A DNA stretch of 64,000 nucleotides from JAFAHD01 sp963772515 (GCA_963772515.1 CAVYXC010000002.1:434001-498000); one strand, 5' to 3'; shown: positions 27,696 through 36,172, counted from the first letter of the stretch. Made by a program: numbers and translations. Notes: generated by a model not told the origin, from the letters alone.

Positions 27696-28134
27696 GCGAA
27701 TCGGACGCAGGACGGACGTGTTTGGTCATCGTCAGCCGGGTACCGCGGCCTGGATCGACCTCGTACGTCACGTCGTCCATCAGGGTTCTGATGAGGAACA
27801 CGCCGAGGCCGCCTTCTTGCGGCTCGCCGAGCCGGCGCGGTGCGACCGTGGTTCCTTTGAAACCCTTGCCTCGATCCCGCACGATCACGACGAGCTTGTC
27901 CGGATGGATGGTGCAGATGATGCGCACCTCGCCGCTGTCGTCGGCGTGCTGGATGCAGTTTGTGTACGCCTCGGCCACCGACAGCTTAAGGTCTTCGATG
28001 TCCTCGATAGAGAACTCGAGCCGGCTGGCGATGCCGGCGACGGCGAGCCGCGCCACGCCGACCCACTCGGCCTTGCTCGGCAGCCGCAGTTCGATCGTGT
28101 TGTTCGGGACCGGCTCGTCTTTCGCGGAGATCAT
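27679..28134 (-). CDS. rsbW: RsbW/SpoIIAB-like anti-sigma factor kinase
   Basis: 151 residues, GHKL-type ATPase of the HATPase_c_2 group. The N-box lies in LSVAEAYTNCIQHA, the G1 box in VRDRGKGF, and GGLGVFLIRTLMDDVTYE covers the lid and G2. Such proteins sequester SigB-type sigma factors and phosphorylate the RsbV antagonist on serine. It overlaps the antagonist gene upstream by four bases (ATGA) and the sigma gene downstream by 17, giving the standard V-W-sigma operon order. Confidence 0.93.
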   Translation of the reverse strand: MISAKDEPVPNNTIELRLPSKAEWVGVARLAVAGIASRLEFSIEDIEDLKLSVAEAYTNCIQHADDSGEVRIICTIHPDKLVVIVRDRGKGFKGTTVAPRRLGEPQEGGLGVFLIRTLMDDVTYEVDPGRGTRLTMTKHVRPASDSRGRGA

Positions 28135-28478
28135 AACGCCGCGCTGGCGCTCGATTCGGAATCGTAGATGCCGAAGATCTTCACCAAACCGGTGATGTCG
28201 AAGATCTTCTTGATCTGCGGGTTGGTGCAGATGAGGTTGACCGTACCGCTGTGCTCGCGCACGCGTTTGAGTCCGCCGATCAGCACGCCCAGACCGGTCG
28301 AGTCGATATAGCGCACGTTCTCGAGGTTGATGATGAGATCGTAGTGGCCTTGATCGATCAGCTCGCTGATCGTCTCTTTGACGCGCGGCGACGTGTAGAC
28401 GTCGATCTCGCCGTTCAGGTCGACGACACGCACGCCGTTCTTGCCGGGGATCTCCTTGACGTCCACGTTGATATCCAC
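28131..28478 (-). CDS. rsbV: RsbV/SpoIIAA-like anti-anti-sigma factor
   Basis: 115 residues, a STAS domain. The phosphorylatable serine is Ser60 in NVRYIDSTGLGVLIGG, matching the conserved (D)STGLG motif. When dephosphorylated it should bind RsbW and release the sigma factor. The GTG at 28478 is the start. No PP2C phosphatase (RsbU/RsbP type) that would reactivate it is present in this window, so the stress input must be encoded elsewhere. Confidence 0.94.
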   Translation of the reverse strand: MDINVDVKEIPGKNGVRVVDLNGEIDVYTSPRVKETISELIDQGHYDLIINLENVRYIDSTGLGVLIGGLKRVREHSGTVNLICTNPQIKKIFDITGLVKIFGIYDSESSASAAL

Positions 28479-28485
28479 GCTCGGC

Positions 28486-28830
28486 CTAACCGTTCGAGAG
28501 TTCGTCGATCTTGGATTGGGCGGCGTGCTTGGCCGCGTTGACCGCGCTGTCGGCTCGTTTGGCGGTCGACTCGTACGCGACGCGCGTCCGCTTCGCCAGA
28601 TCGTCCGCTTGCTTGCGCAGGTCGTCGGCCAGTTGATTGGCCAGGTCGCGCAGATCCGATGCGAGGTCGAGCGCTTTGCCGCGCGCCTCTTGCGCCTTGC
28701 CCGAGATCAATTCGCGCGTCTCTTCGCCCGTCTGCGGCGCGAGCACCAGCGCGAGCACCGCGCCGGCGAACGCGCCGATCACGAGACCCGAGAGAAAACC
28801 GACCCCTGAATTGCTGCGATCGTTGTCCAT
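28486..28830 (-). CDS. YtxH-domain small membrane-anchored protein
   Basis: 114 residues with one N-terminal glycine-rich helix (GFLSGLVIGAFAGAVLALVL) followed by the typical APQTGEETRELI motif of YtxH proteins and a long amphipathic coiled-coil-like tail. Homologues in Bacillus belong to the general stress regulon. The ATG at 28830 has AAGGAG seven bases upstream, better than the upstream ATG at 28845. It lies directly before the rsbV gene, so it is likely part of the same stress operon. Confidence 0.85.
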   Translation of the reverse strand: MDNDRSNSGVGFLSGLVIGAFAGAVLALVLAPQTGEETRELISGKAQEARGKALDLASDLRDLANQLADDLRKQADDLAKRTRVAYESTAKRADSAVNAAKHAAQSKIDELSNG

Positions 28831-28841
28831 GTGCGTCTCCT

Positions 28842-29243
28842 TCAATTCGTTCCGTTGTCTTTTCCGCGCGACTTGGTGAGAAAGGCGCGCGCGCCGGCGC
28901 TCACGCCGGCGATCAGACTCGCGATCTTCACGACGGTCGGCGCGATGCTCGCGCTTGCCGCATCAGTCGCCTTGTCGACCGCCCCTGCGGCTCGTTCCGC
29001 GACCGAGGTGACCCGGTCGACGCGCGCGACCATGCTGTCGACGCTGCTCGCGATATTGCCGACGGAATCCATCGTCTTCAAGATGGGGGCGTCGAGCTGA
29101 TCGAGCTTGCCGTCGGCTTTGGCCAGGGTCGCCTGCGACTGCGTCAGCAGCATCCCCAGGCGGATACACACGTACAGCAGGCCGCCGCCGATGGCGAGGC
29201 TCGCGATCCCGATGGCCAGCCACATGAAATCTTGCGTGCTCAT
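28842..29243 (-). CDS. DUF948-domain membrane protein
   Basis: 133 residues: one N-terminal transmembrane helix (MWLAIGIASLAIGGGLLYVC) and a long helical region (LTQSQATLAKADGKLDQLDA, then DSMVARVDRVTSVAERAAG), as in DUF948 proteins that often travel with YtxH proteins. GAGG precedes the ATG. It is the first gene of the run DUF948-ytxH-rsbV-rsbW-sigma. Function unknown; an envelope stress role is suggested by its neighbours only. Confidence 0.85.
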   Translation of the reverse strand: MSTQDFMWLAIGIASLAIGGGLLYVCIRLGMLLTQSQATLAKADGKLDQLDAPILKTMDSVGNIASSVDSMVARVDRVTSVAERAAGAVDKATDAASASIAPTVVKIASLIAGVSAGARAFLTKSRGKDNGTN

Positions 29244-29256
29244 ACGAGGACCTCAG

Positions 29257-30465
29257 TCATTCTCGGGTGCGTGGGGGACCTCCCCCAAGTACGAGTGCAT
29301 CTGACAGCGAGCGCAACCTTTGTATGATACCCGGGAGATGCGAAAGCAAACTCGCGATATCGGCTCTGGTCGTACCCCTGCCAAGCGAGAAACGGACCGT
29401 TCCTCGGGCTTGCGTCGCCGCAAGTCCGATGGCCGTCAGCACGTGCGATGGTTCGAGCGACCCGGAGGTGCACGCGCTGCCCGTCGAGACCTCGAAGCCG
29501 GCGACGTCGAGGCCGAGCACCGCCGTTTGGCCGTCGATGCCGTCAAAGCGAAGGCTGGCGTTGTTGGGCAGCCGTTCGCCGCGAGACCCGTTGAGCGCGG
29601 ATTCCGGGATCCGAGCGAGGACGCCGTCGATGAGCTCGTCGCGCAGCGCTCTCGTCGCGGCGGCTTGGCGCTCGACGTCGCGCGCCGCAAGCTCCAACGC
29701 GACCGAAAGACCGACCACGCCAGCGACGTTCTCGGTCCCCGCGCGCCTCCCGCCCTCTTGTCCGCCGCCATGCACGAGCGGCGCCGGGTGCACGCCCGAG
29801 CGCACGTACAGCGCGCCGACGCCCTTCGGTCCTTCGAACTTGTGCGCCGATAGCGAGAGCGCATCGACGCCGAGCGCCCTCACGTCGACGCCGATGTGTC
29901 CTACCGTCTGCACCGCGTCGGTGTGGAACAGCGCGCCATGCTCGTGCGCGACCGCGGCGAGCCGGCCGACGCGCTCGATCGTGCCGATCTCGTTGTTGGC
30001 GTGCATCACGCTGACCAGCGTCGCGCCTGCAGCGGCGCGCTCGTTGAACGCGCCGCGTTCGAGCGCCTCGGCGAGCGCGTTCTCGGATACGAATCCTTCG
30101 CGATCGGCCGGCAACGTCGTGACGCGGTGGCCGCGCGCGCGCAAGCCGTCGGCGGCGTGCAGCACTGCATGATGCTCGATGGCGCTGATGATCAGGTGGC
30201 CGGCCGCAGCACCCGCCGCGACGACGCCGAACAACGCGAGGTTGTCGGCCTCCGAGCCGCTGCCGGTGAAGACGATCTCGGCCGGACGAGCGCCGATCGC
30301 AGCGGCCGTGCGCTCGCGCGCGTCGTCGAGCGCGCGCCGCGCCCTTTGGCCTGACGAGTGCGGACTCGACGGATTGGCGTACTCCGCGCGCAGATATGGA
30401 AGCATCGCGTCGAGGGCTTCCGTGCGCAGCGCGGTAGTCGCGGCATTGTCGAGATAGACGGCCAT
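29257..30465 (-). CDS. Cysteine desulfurase (NifS/IscS-like)
   Basis: 402 residues, PLP fold type I. Visible features are the start VYLDNAATTAL, the PLP-binding HHAVLHAADGL and HTDAVQTVGHI, the Schiff-base lysine in SLSAHKFEGPKGVGALYVR, and the catalytic cysteine loop STGSACTSGSLEPSHVL. It removes sulfur from cysteine for Fe-S cluster or thio-tRNA synthesis. The open frame reaches 30534, but the ATG at 30465 sits at the conserved start of the family. It is divergent from the glycosyltransferase at 30514. No iscU or mnmA is next to it, so the acceptor is unknown. Confidence 0.93.
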   Translation of the reverse strand: MAVYLDNAATTALRTEALDAMLPYLRAEYANPSSPHSSGQRARRALDDARERTAAAIGARPAEIVFTGSGSEADNLALFGVVAAGAAAGHLIISAIEHHAVLHAADGLRARGHRVTTLPADREGFVSENALAEALERGAFNERAAAGATLVSVMHANNEIGTIERVGRLAAVAHEHGALFHTDAVQTVGHIGVDVRALGVDALSLSAHKFEGPKGVGALYVRSGVHPAPLVHGGGQEGGRRAGTENVAGVVGLSVALELAARDVERQAAATRALRDELIDGVLARIPESALNGSRGERLPNNASLRFDGIDGQTAVLGLDVAGFEVSTGSACTSGSLEPSHVLTAIGLAATQARGTVRFSLGRGTTRADIASLLSHLPGIIQRLRSLSDALVLGGGPPRTRE

Positions 30466-30513
30466 GCGCGCCGTTTCGCGACGGGGTCGGGCGAACCCCG
30501 GCGCCGAAGCCGT

Positions 30514-31248
30514 ATGCCCGTGACTTCTGACCACGTGTCCGCGGCGGCCGGGCGTTGCCTAGTCGTCCTTCCGACCTACCAAGAGGCCGACAACATCGGC
30601 GCCACCGTGCATGCGGTGCTCGCCGCCTCGCCGCGCCTGGACGTGCTCGTCGTGGATGACGCCTCCCCTGATGGGACCGCGGCGCTCGTCACCACGATGC
30701 GCTCGCGCGAACCACGCATCGCGCTGATCAACCGCTCGGGCAAGCTCGGCCTGGGCACCGCGTACATAGCCGGATTCAAGTACGGTCTCGCGGCCGGTTA
30801 TGCGGCGATCGCGACGATGGATGCCGACGGTTCGCACGATCCAGCGGCGCTGCCCGACATGCTGAACCACCTCGACGCGGGCGACGCGGATCTCGTCATC
30901 GGCTCTCGCTACGTCCGAGGCGGCTCGGTCGAGAATTTCTCCGTCGCGCGCAAGATGAACAGCGCGGTCGCGAATGCGATGGCGCGCATGCTGCTCGGAT
31001 TGCGCGTGCGCGATTGCACGTCGGGTTTCCGCCTGTACTCGTCCACGCTGCTGCGCCACATGCGGCTCGCCAAGCTCAAGTCCATCGGCTACTCGATGGT
31101 GCCCGAACTGCTCTACGAATCGGCGTCATCTGACGCGCGCATCGTCGAAGTGCCGATCTCGTTCCGCAATCGCGAGCGCGGTATCTCAAAAGTGACGGTC
31201 GGCGAGATCCTCAGCTGGATGCGCACGGTCGCCGCGTTGCGGCGCTGA
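30514..31248 (+). CDS. Polyprenol monophosphomannose synthase-like glycosyltransferase (GT2)
   Basis: 244 residues, GT-A fold. Motifs are VVLPTYQEADNIGATV, LVVDDASPDGTA, the metal-binding MDADGSHDP and DLVIGSRYVRGGSV, all typical of dolichol/polyprenol-phosphate mannose or glucose synthases without C-terminal membrane helices. It would transfer a sugar from a nucleotide donor to a lipid phosphate at the inner membrane, providing donors for GT-C enzymes such as those encoded at 22335 and 58763. The ATG at 30514 is preferred over the longer open frame from 30358, which would overlap the divergent gene. rarA follows after 5 nt. Confidence 0.9.
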   Translation: MPVTSDHVSAAAGRCLVVLPTYQEADNIGATVHAVLAASPRLDVLVVDDASPDGTAALVTTMRSREPRIALINRSGKLGLGTAYIAGFKYGLAAGYAAIATMDADGSHDPAALPDMLNHLDAGDADLVIGSRYVRGGSVENFSVARKMNSAVANAMARMLLGLRVRDCTSGFRLYSSTLLRHMRLAKLKSIGYSMVPELLYESASSDARIVEVPISFRNRERGISKVTVGEILSWMRTVAALRR

Positions 31249-31253
31249 AGCCA

Positions 31254-32537
31254 ATGGCAGACGAACCGCGCTTGTTCGAAATCGCGCCATCCGCCTCGGA
31301 GAGCGGCGACGAGCCGCTGCCGGCGGGCGCGCCGCTCGCCGCGCGCATGCGTCCGCGCACGCTCGACGAGTTCGTCGGCCAGCAGCGCATCATCGGTCCA
31401 GGTACCGCCTTACGGACGGCGGCCGAACAACGCAAGATCCCGTCGCTCGTGCTCTGGGGGCCGCCGGGCAGCGGCAAGACGACGCTCGCGCGGCTGCTCG
31501 CGAAGGCGGTGGGCGCGCGCTTCGTCGGTTTGTCCGCGGTCTCCGCCGGCGTCGCAGATCTGCGCCGCATCGTCGCCGACGCGAGACGCGTGCGTGCGCG
31601 CGGCGGCACGATCGTGTTCATCGACGAGATCCATCGTTTCAACAAGGCGCAACAGGATGCGATCCTACCGTTCGTCGAGCGCGGCGATATCACGTTCATC
31701 GGAGCGACGACCGAGAACCCGTCATTCGAGGTCAATAGCGCGTTGCTGTCGCGCAGCCGCGTCTTCGTGCTCGCGTCGCTCGGACCGGATGAGATCAGCG
31801 CGATCGTCGATCGGGCGCTCGCCGACCGCGAGCGCGGCCTCCCGGCTGCCGTCGAGCTGGCGCCGGAGGCGCGCGCCAAGCTGATCGCGCTGGCGGACGG
31901 AGACGCGCGCTCCGCGCTCAATGCCTTGGAGCTAGCGTCCGAGATCACCGCAAGTCGCGGCACCGCCGTGCCTCTGGTCGAGGCGCGCGACGTCGAAGAA
32001 GCCATGCAGCGGCGCGCGTTGCGCTACGATCGAGCCGGCGACGAGCATTACGATCTCATCTCAGCGTTCATCAAGTCCGTGCGCGGCAGCGATCCGGACG
32101 CAGCGGTGTATTGGCTCGCGCGTATCCTCGAAGCCGGTGAGGATCCAATGTTTGTCGCACGCAGGCTCGTGATACTCGCGGGCGAGGATGTGGGCCTCGG
32201 CGACCCGCAGGCGCTGCCGATCGCGACCGCCGCGCACTACGCGGCGCACGCGATCGGAATGCCTGAAGCGATGTTCCCGCTCGTCGAAGCGACGCTCTAC
32301 CTGGCGCAGGCGAAGAAGAGCAACTCCGCGCTGCGCGCCTATGCGGCCGCGCAGCAAGCGATCGAAGAGACGGGCACACTGCCCGTGCCGCTGCACTTGC
32401 GCAACGCGGCCACCGGGTTGATGAAGCAATTGGGCTACGGTCAGGGCTACCAGTACGCGCACGATTTCGAGGACGCGAAGATACACCAACAACATCTGCC
32501 CGACGAGCTGAAGGATCGCACTTTCTTCGAACCCTGA
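31254..32537 (+). CDS. rarA: Replication-associated recombination protein A (RarA/MgsA)
   Basis: 427 residues, AAA+ ATPase of the clamp-loader group acting at stalled replication forks. The order is the N-terminal MRPRTLDEFVGQQRIIGPG, Walker A GPPGSGKTT, Walker B FIDEIHRFNKAQQD, sensor 1 GATTENPSFEVNSALLSR and the C-terminal tetramerisation domain (DEHYDLISAFIKSVRGSDPD, GEDVGLGDPQAL). Length is normal. It is the second gene of a two-gene plus-strand unit and converges on the OstA-repeat gene. Confidence 0.95.
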   Translation: MADEPRLFEIAPSASESGDEPLPAGAPLAARMRPRTLDEFVGQQRIIGPGTALRTAAEQRKIPSLVLWGPPGSGKTTLARLLAKAVGARFVGLSAVSAGVADLRRIVADARRVRARGGTIVFIDEIHRFNKAQQDAILPFVERGDITFIGATTENPSFEVNSALLSRSRVFVLASLGPDEISAIVDRALADRERGLPAAVELAPEARAKLIALADGDARSALNALELASEITASRGTAVPLVEARDVEEAMQRRALRYDRAGDEHYDLISAFIKSVRGSDPDAAVYWLARILEAGEDPMFVARRLVILAGEDVGLGDPQALPIATAAHYAAHAIGMPEAMFPLVEATLYLAQAKKSNSALRAYAAAQQAIEETGTLPVPLHLRNAATGLMKQLGYGQGYQYAHDFEDAKIHQQHLPDELKDRTFFEP

Positions 32538-32544
32538 AGTGGAG

Positions 32545-32592
32545 CGGTCGACCGTGGCCAAGTCATGGAACGGTCGAATTTATTCGACCGTT
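32545..32592. repeat. Paired palindromes between rarA and the OstA-repeat gene
   Basis: CGGTCGACCG (32545-32554) is a perfect 10-base palindrome. It is followed at 32569-32592 by a hairpin with 10-bp arms, AACGGTCGAA TTTA TTCGACCGTT. The second shares its CGGTCGAA/TTCGACCG arms with copies at 42803 and 55244. Lying between convergent stops it may end transcription from both sides, though no T-run follows. Confidence 0.7.
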
Positions 32593-34459
32593 AGTGTGAC
32601 GTCGCAGTCGGCGCAGGCGTTGCAGTCGGTGCGGGAGTCGCGGTCGGCGACGGCGTGGGCGCGGGCGAGGGCGATGGCGACGCGTACTGCGCCGGCATCG
32701 ACTCGTTGGTGAACGGCGACGGCGCCTGCGGCGAGAGATGGCCGCTCGGAGTCGGGAAGGGCGTCGGCGTCGGCGACGGATTGGACAGCGGGAAGATCGC
32801 CATGATCCCGCCCATCATCTTGAAGTAGTCGCTCTGCGTGTTGTACGTCAGTTCGGGCGTGTCGAACGTGCGGCCGTGCGGCTGCTCGGCGTGGACGCCG
32901 CCGGTGACGTGCAGCAGGTGCGTCGCATCATTGAGGCTGATGACTTGGCCGGTCATCGAGCGAGTGCCCTGGACGACTTTCGGATTGCCCGTGGCGGTGT
33001 AGGTCTTGGCAGGGCCGTCGAGGCGCACGTGCGAGGCGGTGAGCACGGTCGGGTCTTTGTCTTGCGGCATCTGCCGGCGCATGACGACGTTGCCGTCGAG
33101 ATTGAAGATGTTGGTCTTGGTGTTGCCGGCCGCGCGGTCGGCGCGGAACGCGTCGGTCGAGGAGCGCCCGGTGACCTGCGAAGGCGCCGACATCGCTCCG
33201 CTGTCCGTATGGTAGGTCACTTGGGCGGTGTCGGCGCTGCGATCCGGTTGCTCGGTCGCATGGACGCCGCCGGTCAGCTTCACGATGTGCACGACGTCGT
33301 CGAAGGTGAGCAGCGGCGCGCTCACCGTGCGCGTCGCTTGCGCGATCGTCGCATTTCCCTGCGCGACGTAGCGTTTGTGCCCTTCGTCGATGTGGATGTG
33401 GTCGGCGCTCAATGTGGTCGGGGTCTGATTGGCTCCCCTGGCGCGCTTACCCGAGGTGCGCACGATCGCGTGGCCCGTCAAATCGTAGACGCGCGTCTTC
33501 ATGTTGCCGTGCACGCTGTCCGCGGAGAAGTCGCCTTCGCGGGCTGCCCCGCGAATCGCGCCCGGAACCGTGATCGCGCCGCTATCGACGTTGTAGGTGA
33601 GCTGCTGCGTATCGAAGCTCCGGTCGGGCGGTTGCTCGCCGTGCACCCCGCCGCTCAAGTGCAAGTCGCCGGTCGCGTTGTTCAAGGTCAGCTGGGGTGC
33701 CGTCACGACCTGCGTCCCCTGCTCGATCTTGACTCCGCCGGATGCGGTCACCGTCTTGGCCTGGCCGTCGTAGTGCAAGATGTCCGCGTACAGCGCGATC
33801 GGCTCCTTGGATGGCCCGTTCGCCGCGGCTCCCGAATGAAGCACGACGTCGCCGGTCAGCGTGACCTGGCCCAGCTTGACGTTTCCGTCGGCGCGGTCGG
33901 CGCTGAAATCCCCGTTGTCCGTCGTGCCGCTGACCGGGCCCGGCGCCGAGATCTCACCCGTGTCGTCGTGATAGACCAATTGATCCGTCGCCAGCGAGCG
34001 GCCAGGCGGTTCGGTGATATGGACGTTGCCGCCGAGCGTGAACACGTGCGCTGCGTCGTCGAGCCGCATCTGATCTGCGCTCATCGTCCGTGAGCCGACG
34101 ATCGCGCTGACGTTGCCCAACGCGATATAGGTCTTGTTGCGTTCGTCGATGGTCGCCGTATCGCTGTTCAACGTGATGGGCGTACCTGCGGATTTGCGAT
34201 GGGCTTGGACGTTGCCGACCAGCGTGATCTCTTGGCGCTCGCGATTGCCGAACGCGCGATCGGCGCGGAAATCGCCGTCGGGGCCCTTGCCGCTCACGCC
34301 GCCGGTGAGCACGATGTCGCCCGTCTTCAGATTATAGTTCGAATTGCGGAACTCGACCGAGAAGCGCCCGATCTGGAGATCGGCCCGCGCGGCGCGCGGC
34401 ATCGCGCTCACGACCAGCGCGAGCGTGACGAGGGCGGCGACGAGGTTGCGGGATCTCAT
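32591..34459 (-). CDS. Secreted protein with four tandem OstA/LptA-like repeats
   Basis: 622 residues. The signal peptide ends at ARA-DL (about residue 26). Four units of about 121-127 residues begin at residues 62, 183, 309 and 436 with G/A-x-F-x-AD-x-x-x-GN. Each contains LTG(N/D)-type strands and ends with a GGVH-type strand plus FDTQQLTY-like sequence. This is the beta-jellyroll pattern of OstA/LptA, the periplasmic bridge that carries lipopolysaccharide. A proline/threonine/serine-rich tail of about 60 residues closes the protein. The ATG at 34459 overlaps the Sua5-like stop (ATGA). A covalent tandem LptA is unusual; it could bridge the periplasm or act as an adhesin-like surface protein. 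Confidence 0.85.
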   Translation of the reverse strand: MRSRNLVAALVTLALVVSAMPRAARADLQIGRFSVEFRNSNYNLKTGDIVLTGGVSGKGPDGDFRADRAFGNRERQEITLVGNVQAHRKSAGTPITLNSDTATIDERNKTYIALGNVSAIVGSRTMSADQMRLDDAAHVFTLGGNVHITEPPGRSLATDQLVYHDDTGEISAPGPVSGTTDNGDFSADRADGNVKLGQVTLTGDVVLHSGAAANGPSKEPIALYADILHYDGQAKTVTASGGVKIEQGTQVVTAPQLTLNNATGDLHLSGGVHGEQPPDRSFDTQQLTYNVDSGAITVPGAIRGAAREGDFSADSVHGNMKTRVYDLTGHAIVRTSGKRARGANQTPTTLSADHIHIDEGHKRYVAQGNATIAQATRTVSAPLLTFDDVVHIVKLTGGVHATEQPDRSADTAQVTYHTDSGAMSAPSQVTGRSSTDAFRADRAAGNTKTNIFNLDGNVVMRRQMPQDKDPTVLTASHVRLDGPAKTYTATGNPKVVQGTRSMTGQVISLNDATHLLHVTGGVHAEQPHGRTFDTPELTYNTQSDYFKMMGGIMAIFPLSNPSPTPTPFPTPSGHLSPQAPSPFTNESMPAQYASPSPSPAPTPSPTATPAPTATPAPTATSH

Positions 34460-35082
34460 GATTCGGCGGTCACCGACGCGATCATCGCATCGTCCACCGC
34501 GCCGCGGCGCACGATCCGCGCGATCTTTCCGGTGCAATCAACCACCGTGCTTTCTTGCCGCAGTCTGGTCGGCCCTGTGATCAGCGCGAGCGTCGCGTCG
34601 GGTAGTGCGCGCAGATCTGCACGCTCGCCTGTGTAGGCGTCGCCGCCTGAGATATTCGCCGAGGTCGCCGCGAGCGGTCCGGTCGCGCGCAAGATCGCGG
34701 CACACGCTGGATCGTCCGGACAGCGCAGCGAAAGCGTCGGACCGCCGAGCGCGGCCGCGCTCGCCATTTCGGGCGCGCGCTCGACGATGATCGCCACTGG
34801 ACCGGGCCACAAGCGCTCGATGATCCGGCGCGCAGCGAAGCTCAGCGTGCGCGCGAACTGCGCAGCTGCCTCGGGCCACGCGAGATGCACCGCGAGCGGC
34901 TTGTCGGCCGGCCGCTGCTTGGCCCGGAATATCGCCTCGACCGCGGCGCTGTCATCAGGCGCACAGCCTATGCCATAGACGGTCTCGGTCGGGAAGATCA
35001 GCGTTCCGCCGGCCGCGATGCACGCTGCCGCCTCGGCGAGCGTCGCTTCATCAGGGATACCCGCCGTTCGTATCACCCGCAC
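34456..35082 (-). CDS. L-threonylcarbamoyladenylate synthase (Sua5/YciO/YrdC)
   Basis: 208 residues, the short TsaC form without the C-terminal Sua5 domain. It makes threonylcarbamoyl-AMP for the t6A37 modification of ANN-decoding tRNAs. Motifs: GGTLIFPTETVYGIGC, the KxR signature FRAKQRPADKPLAVH, PGPVAIIVE and ATSANISGGDAYT. The GTG start is at 35082. It is divergent from the small ORF at 35140 and coupled to the downstream OstA-repeat gene by a 4-nt overlap, an odd functional pairing that probably only reflects compact packing. Confidence 0.93.
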   Translation of the reverse strand: MRVIRTAGIPDEATLAEAAACIAAGGTLIFPTETVYGIGCAPDDSAAVEAIFRAKQRPADKPLAVHLAWPEAAAQFARTLSFAARRIIERLWPGPVAIIVERAPEMASAAALGGPTLSLRCPDDPACAAILRATGPLAATSANISGGDAYTGERADLRALPDATLALITGPTRLRQESTVVDCTGKIARIVRRGAVDDAMIASVTAES

Positions 35083-35139
35083 GCGGGTACGCGCCTCGTG
35101 GCCGGAGGGCGAAACGAGCCATTTGGAAAAGGTCTAGTC

Positions 35140-35334
35140 ATGATGTCCCGCCTTCGCAGCCAGCTCTTCTATGCCGGATTGGCGGTCGTCTTCGCCGCCG
35201 TCTACTCGGCGCTGGTGCCGATCGGGATCGGCCGGGAACTGCGCCGCAATGCGGGCAACCGGGTCGAACGCGCGCGCCGGCGCGTCATGCGCGCGGGTGC
35301 GAGCTTCGTGCGCCGCCTGCGCTCCGCCGCCTGA
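35140..35334 (+). CDS. Small single-pass membrane protein (64 aa, Arg-rich tail)
   Basis: 64 residues: one hydrophobic helix (LFYAGLAVVFAAVYSALVPI) followed by a strongly basic tail with about 14 arginines (GRELRRNAGNRVERARRRVM). AAAAGG lies seven bases before the first of two adjacent ATGs (35140, 35143). No family recognised. Same length and layout as the small protein at 12432-12626, without clear sequence identity. It stands alone between a divergent and a convergent neighbour. The basic tail could contact phospholipid or nucleic acid. Confidence 0.55.
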   Translation: MMSRLRSQLFYAGLAVVFAAVYSALVPIGIGRELRRNAGNRVERARRRVMRAGASFVRRLRSAA

Positions 35335-35356
35335 CCGCGCCCCTCAACCGCGCTTC

Positions 35357-36157
35357 CTACTTGATGTTCTCGAAGTAGATGCCCCACGTGCGCTGCCACG
35401 AATTGAGCAGCCCCGTCTTATCCATGTCCGTGATCTGATCGGCCACCCACTTAGCCAGCGCGTCCTCGCCCTTCTTGGTCGCGACGCCATACGGTTCGCT
35501 GCTGTAACGGCCCGGTAGGATCACCGCGCCCGGATCCTGCTGCGCGTACGACTTGAGGATGGAGCTGTCCGTCGAAAACGCTTGGACCTTGCCATTCTCT
35601 AGCGCGCCGAGCACCTGTCCGTACGTGTCGAATGCTGCGAACGTGAGCAGCGTGTCCGTGCCGGCCTTGGCCATGAGCGCGCTCGCGGTGGTCGTGTCCT
35701 TCGCGATGCCGATCGGCTTGCCGGAAAGATCGGAAAGGCCTTTGATGCCCGACATCTTGGGGACGAGCAGTGCGATGCCGTCCGTGTAATACGGCGGGCT
35801 GAAATTGTACACGATCTGGCGCTCGGGGGTGATCGTGAATGTGGCGATGACCATGTCGACTTCGCCGCTGTCGAGCAGCACGCCGCGCGTGCTCGGCGTC
35901 ACCGCCATGAAATTGACCTTGTTCGGATCGCCCAGCAAGCGCTTCGCCAGCTCGTGGGCGATGTCGATCTCGTAACCCTCGTAATGCTCCGTCTTAGGAT
36001 TGAGGTAGGCGAACCCGACCACGTCGGCCTTGACGCCGACGTTGAGCGTGCCGCGCGCTTTGATGGCGGATAGCTGGTCGGCGTGCGCGGGTCGCGCAAG
36101 CGCCAAACCGAGCGCGAACGCGGCGAAAGCGAAGGTCGCGAGCAGACGAGTTCTCAT
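35357..36157 (-). CDS. Periplasmic amino-acid-type solute-binding protein (SBP_bac_3)
   Basis: 266 residues with a signal peptide (LLATFAFAAFALGLALARPAHA). It shows the family 3 pattern RGTLNVGVKADVVGFAYLNP, YEGYEIDIAHELAKRL and DMVIATFTITPERQIVYNFS. Such proteins bind polar amino acids for ABC import. No permease or ATPase genes are adjacent; it follows mreB by 15 nt at the end of the long minus-strand block, so its transporter partners, if any, are elsewhere. Substrate not predictable. Confidence 0.9.
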   Translation of the reverse strand: MRTRLLATFAFAAFALGLALARPAHADQLSAIKARGTLNVGVKADVVGFAYLNPKTEHYEGYEIDIAHELAKRLLGDPNKVNFMAVTPSTRGVLLDSGEVDMVIATFTITPERQIVYNFSPPYYTDGIALLVPKMSGIKGLSDLSGKPIGIAKDTTTASALMAKAGTDTLLTFAAFDTYGQVLGALENGKVQAFSTDSSILKSYAQQDPGAVILPGRYSSEPYGVATKKGEDALAKWVADQITDMDKTGLLNSWQRTWGIYFENIK

Positions 36158-36172
36158 GATCGCCTTCCTATC

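Noticed and set aside
29276..29290. GGGGGACCTCCCCC hairpin considered as a terminator
   Set aside because: It lies inside the last codons of the cysteine desulfurase gene and has no following T-run.
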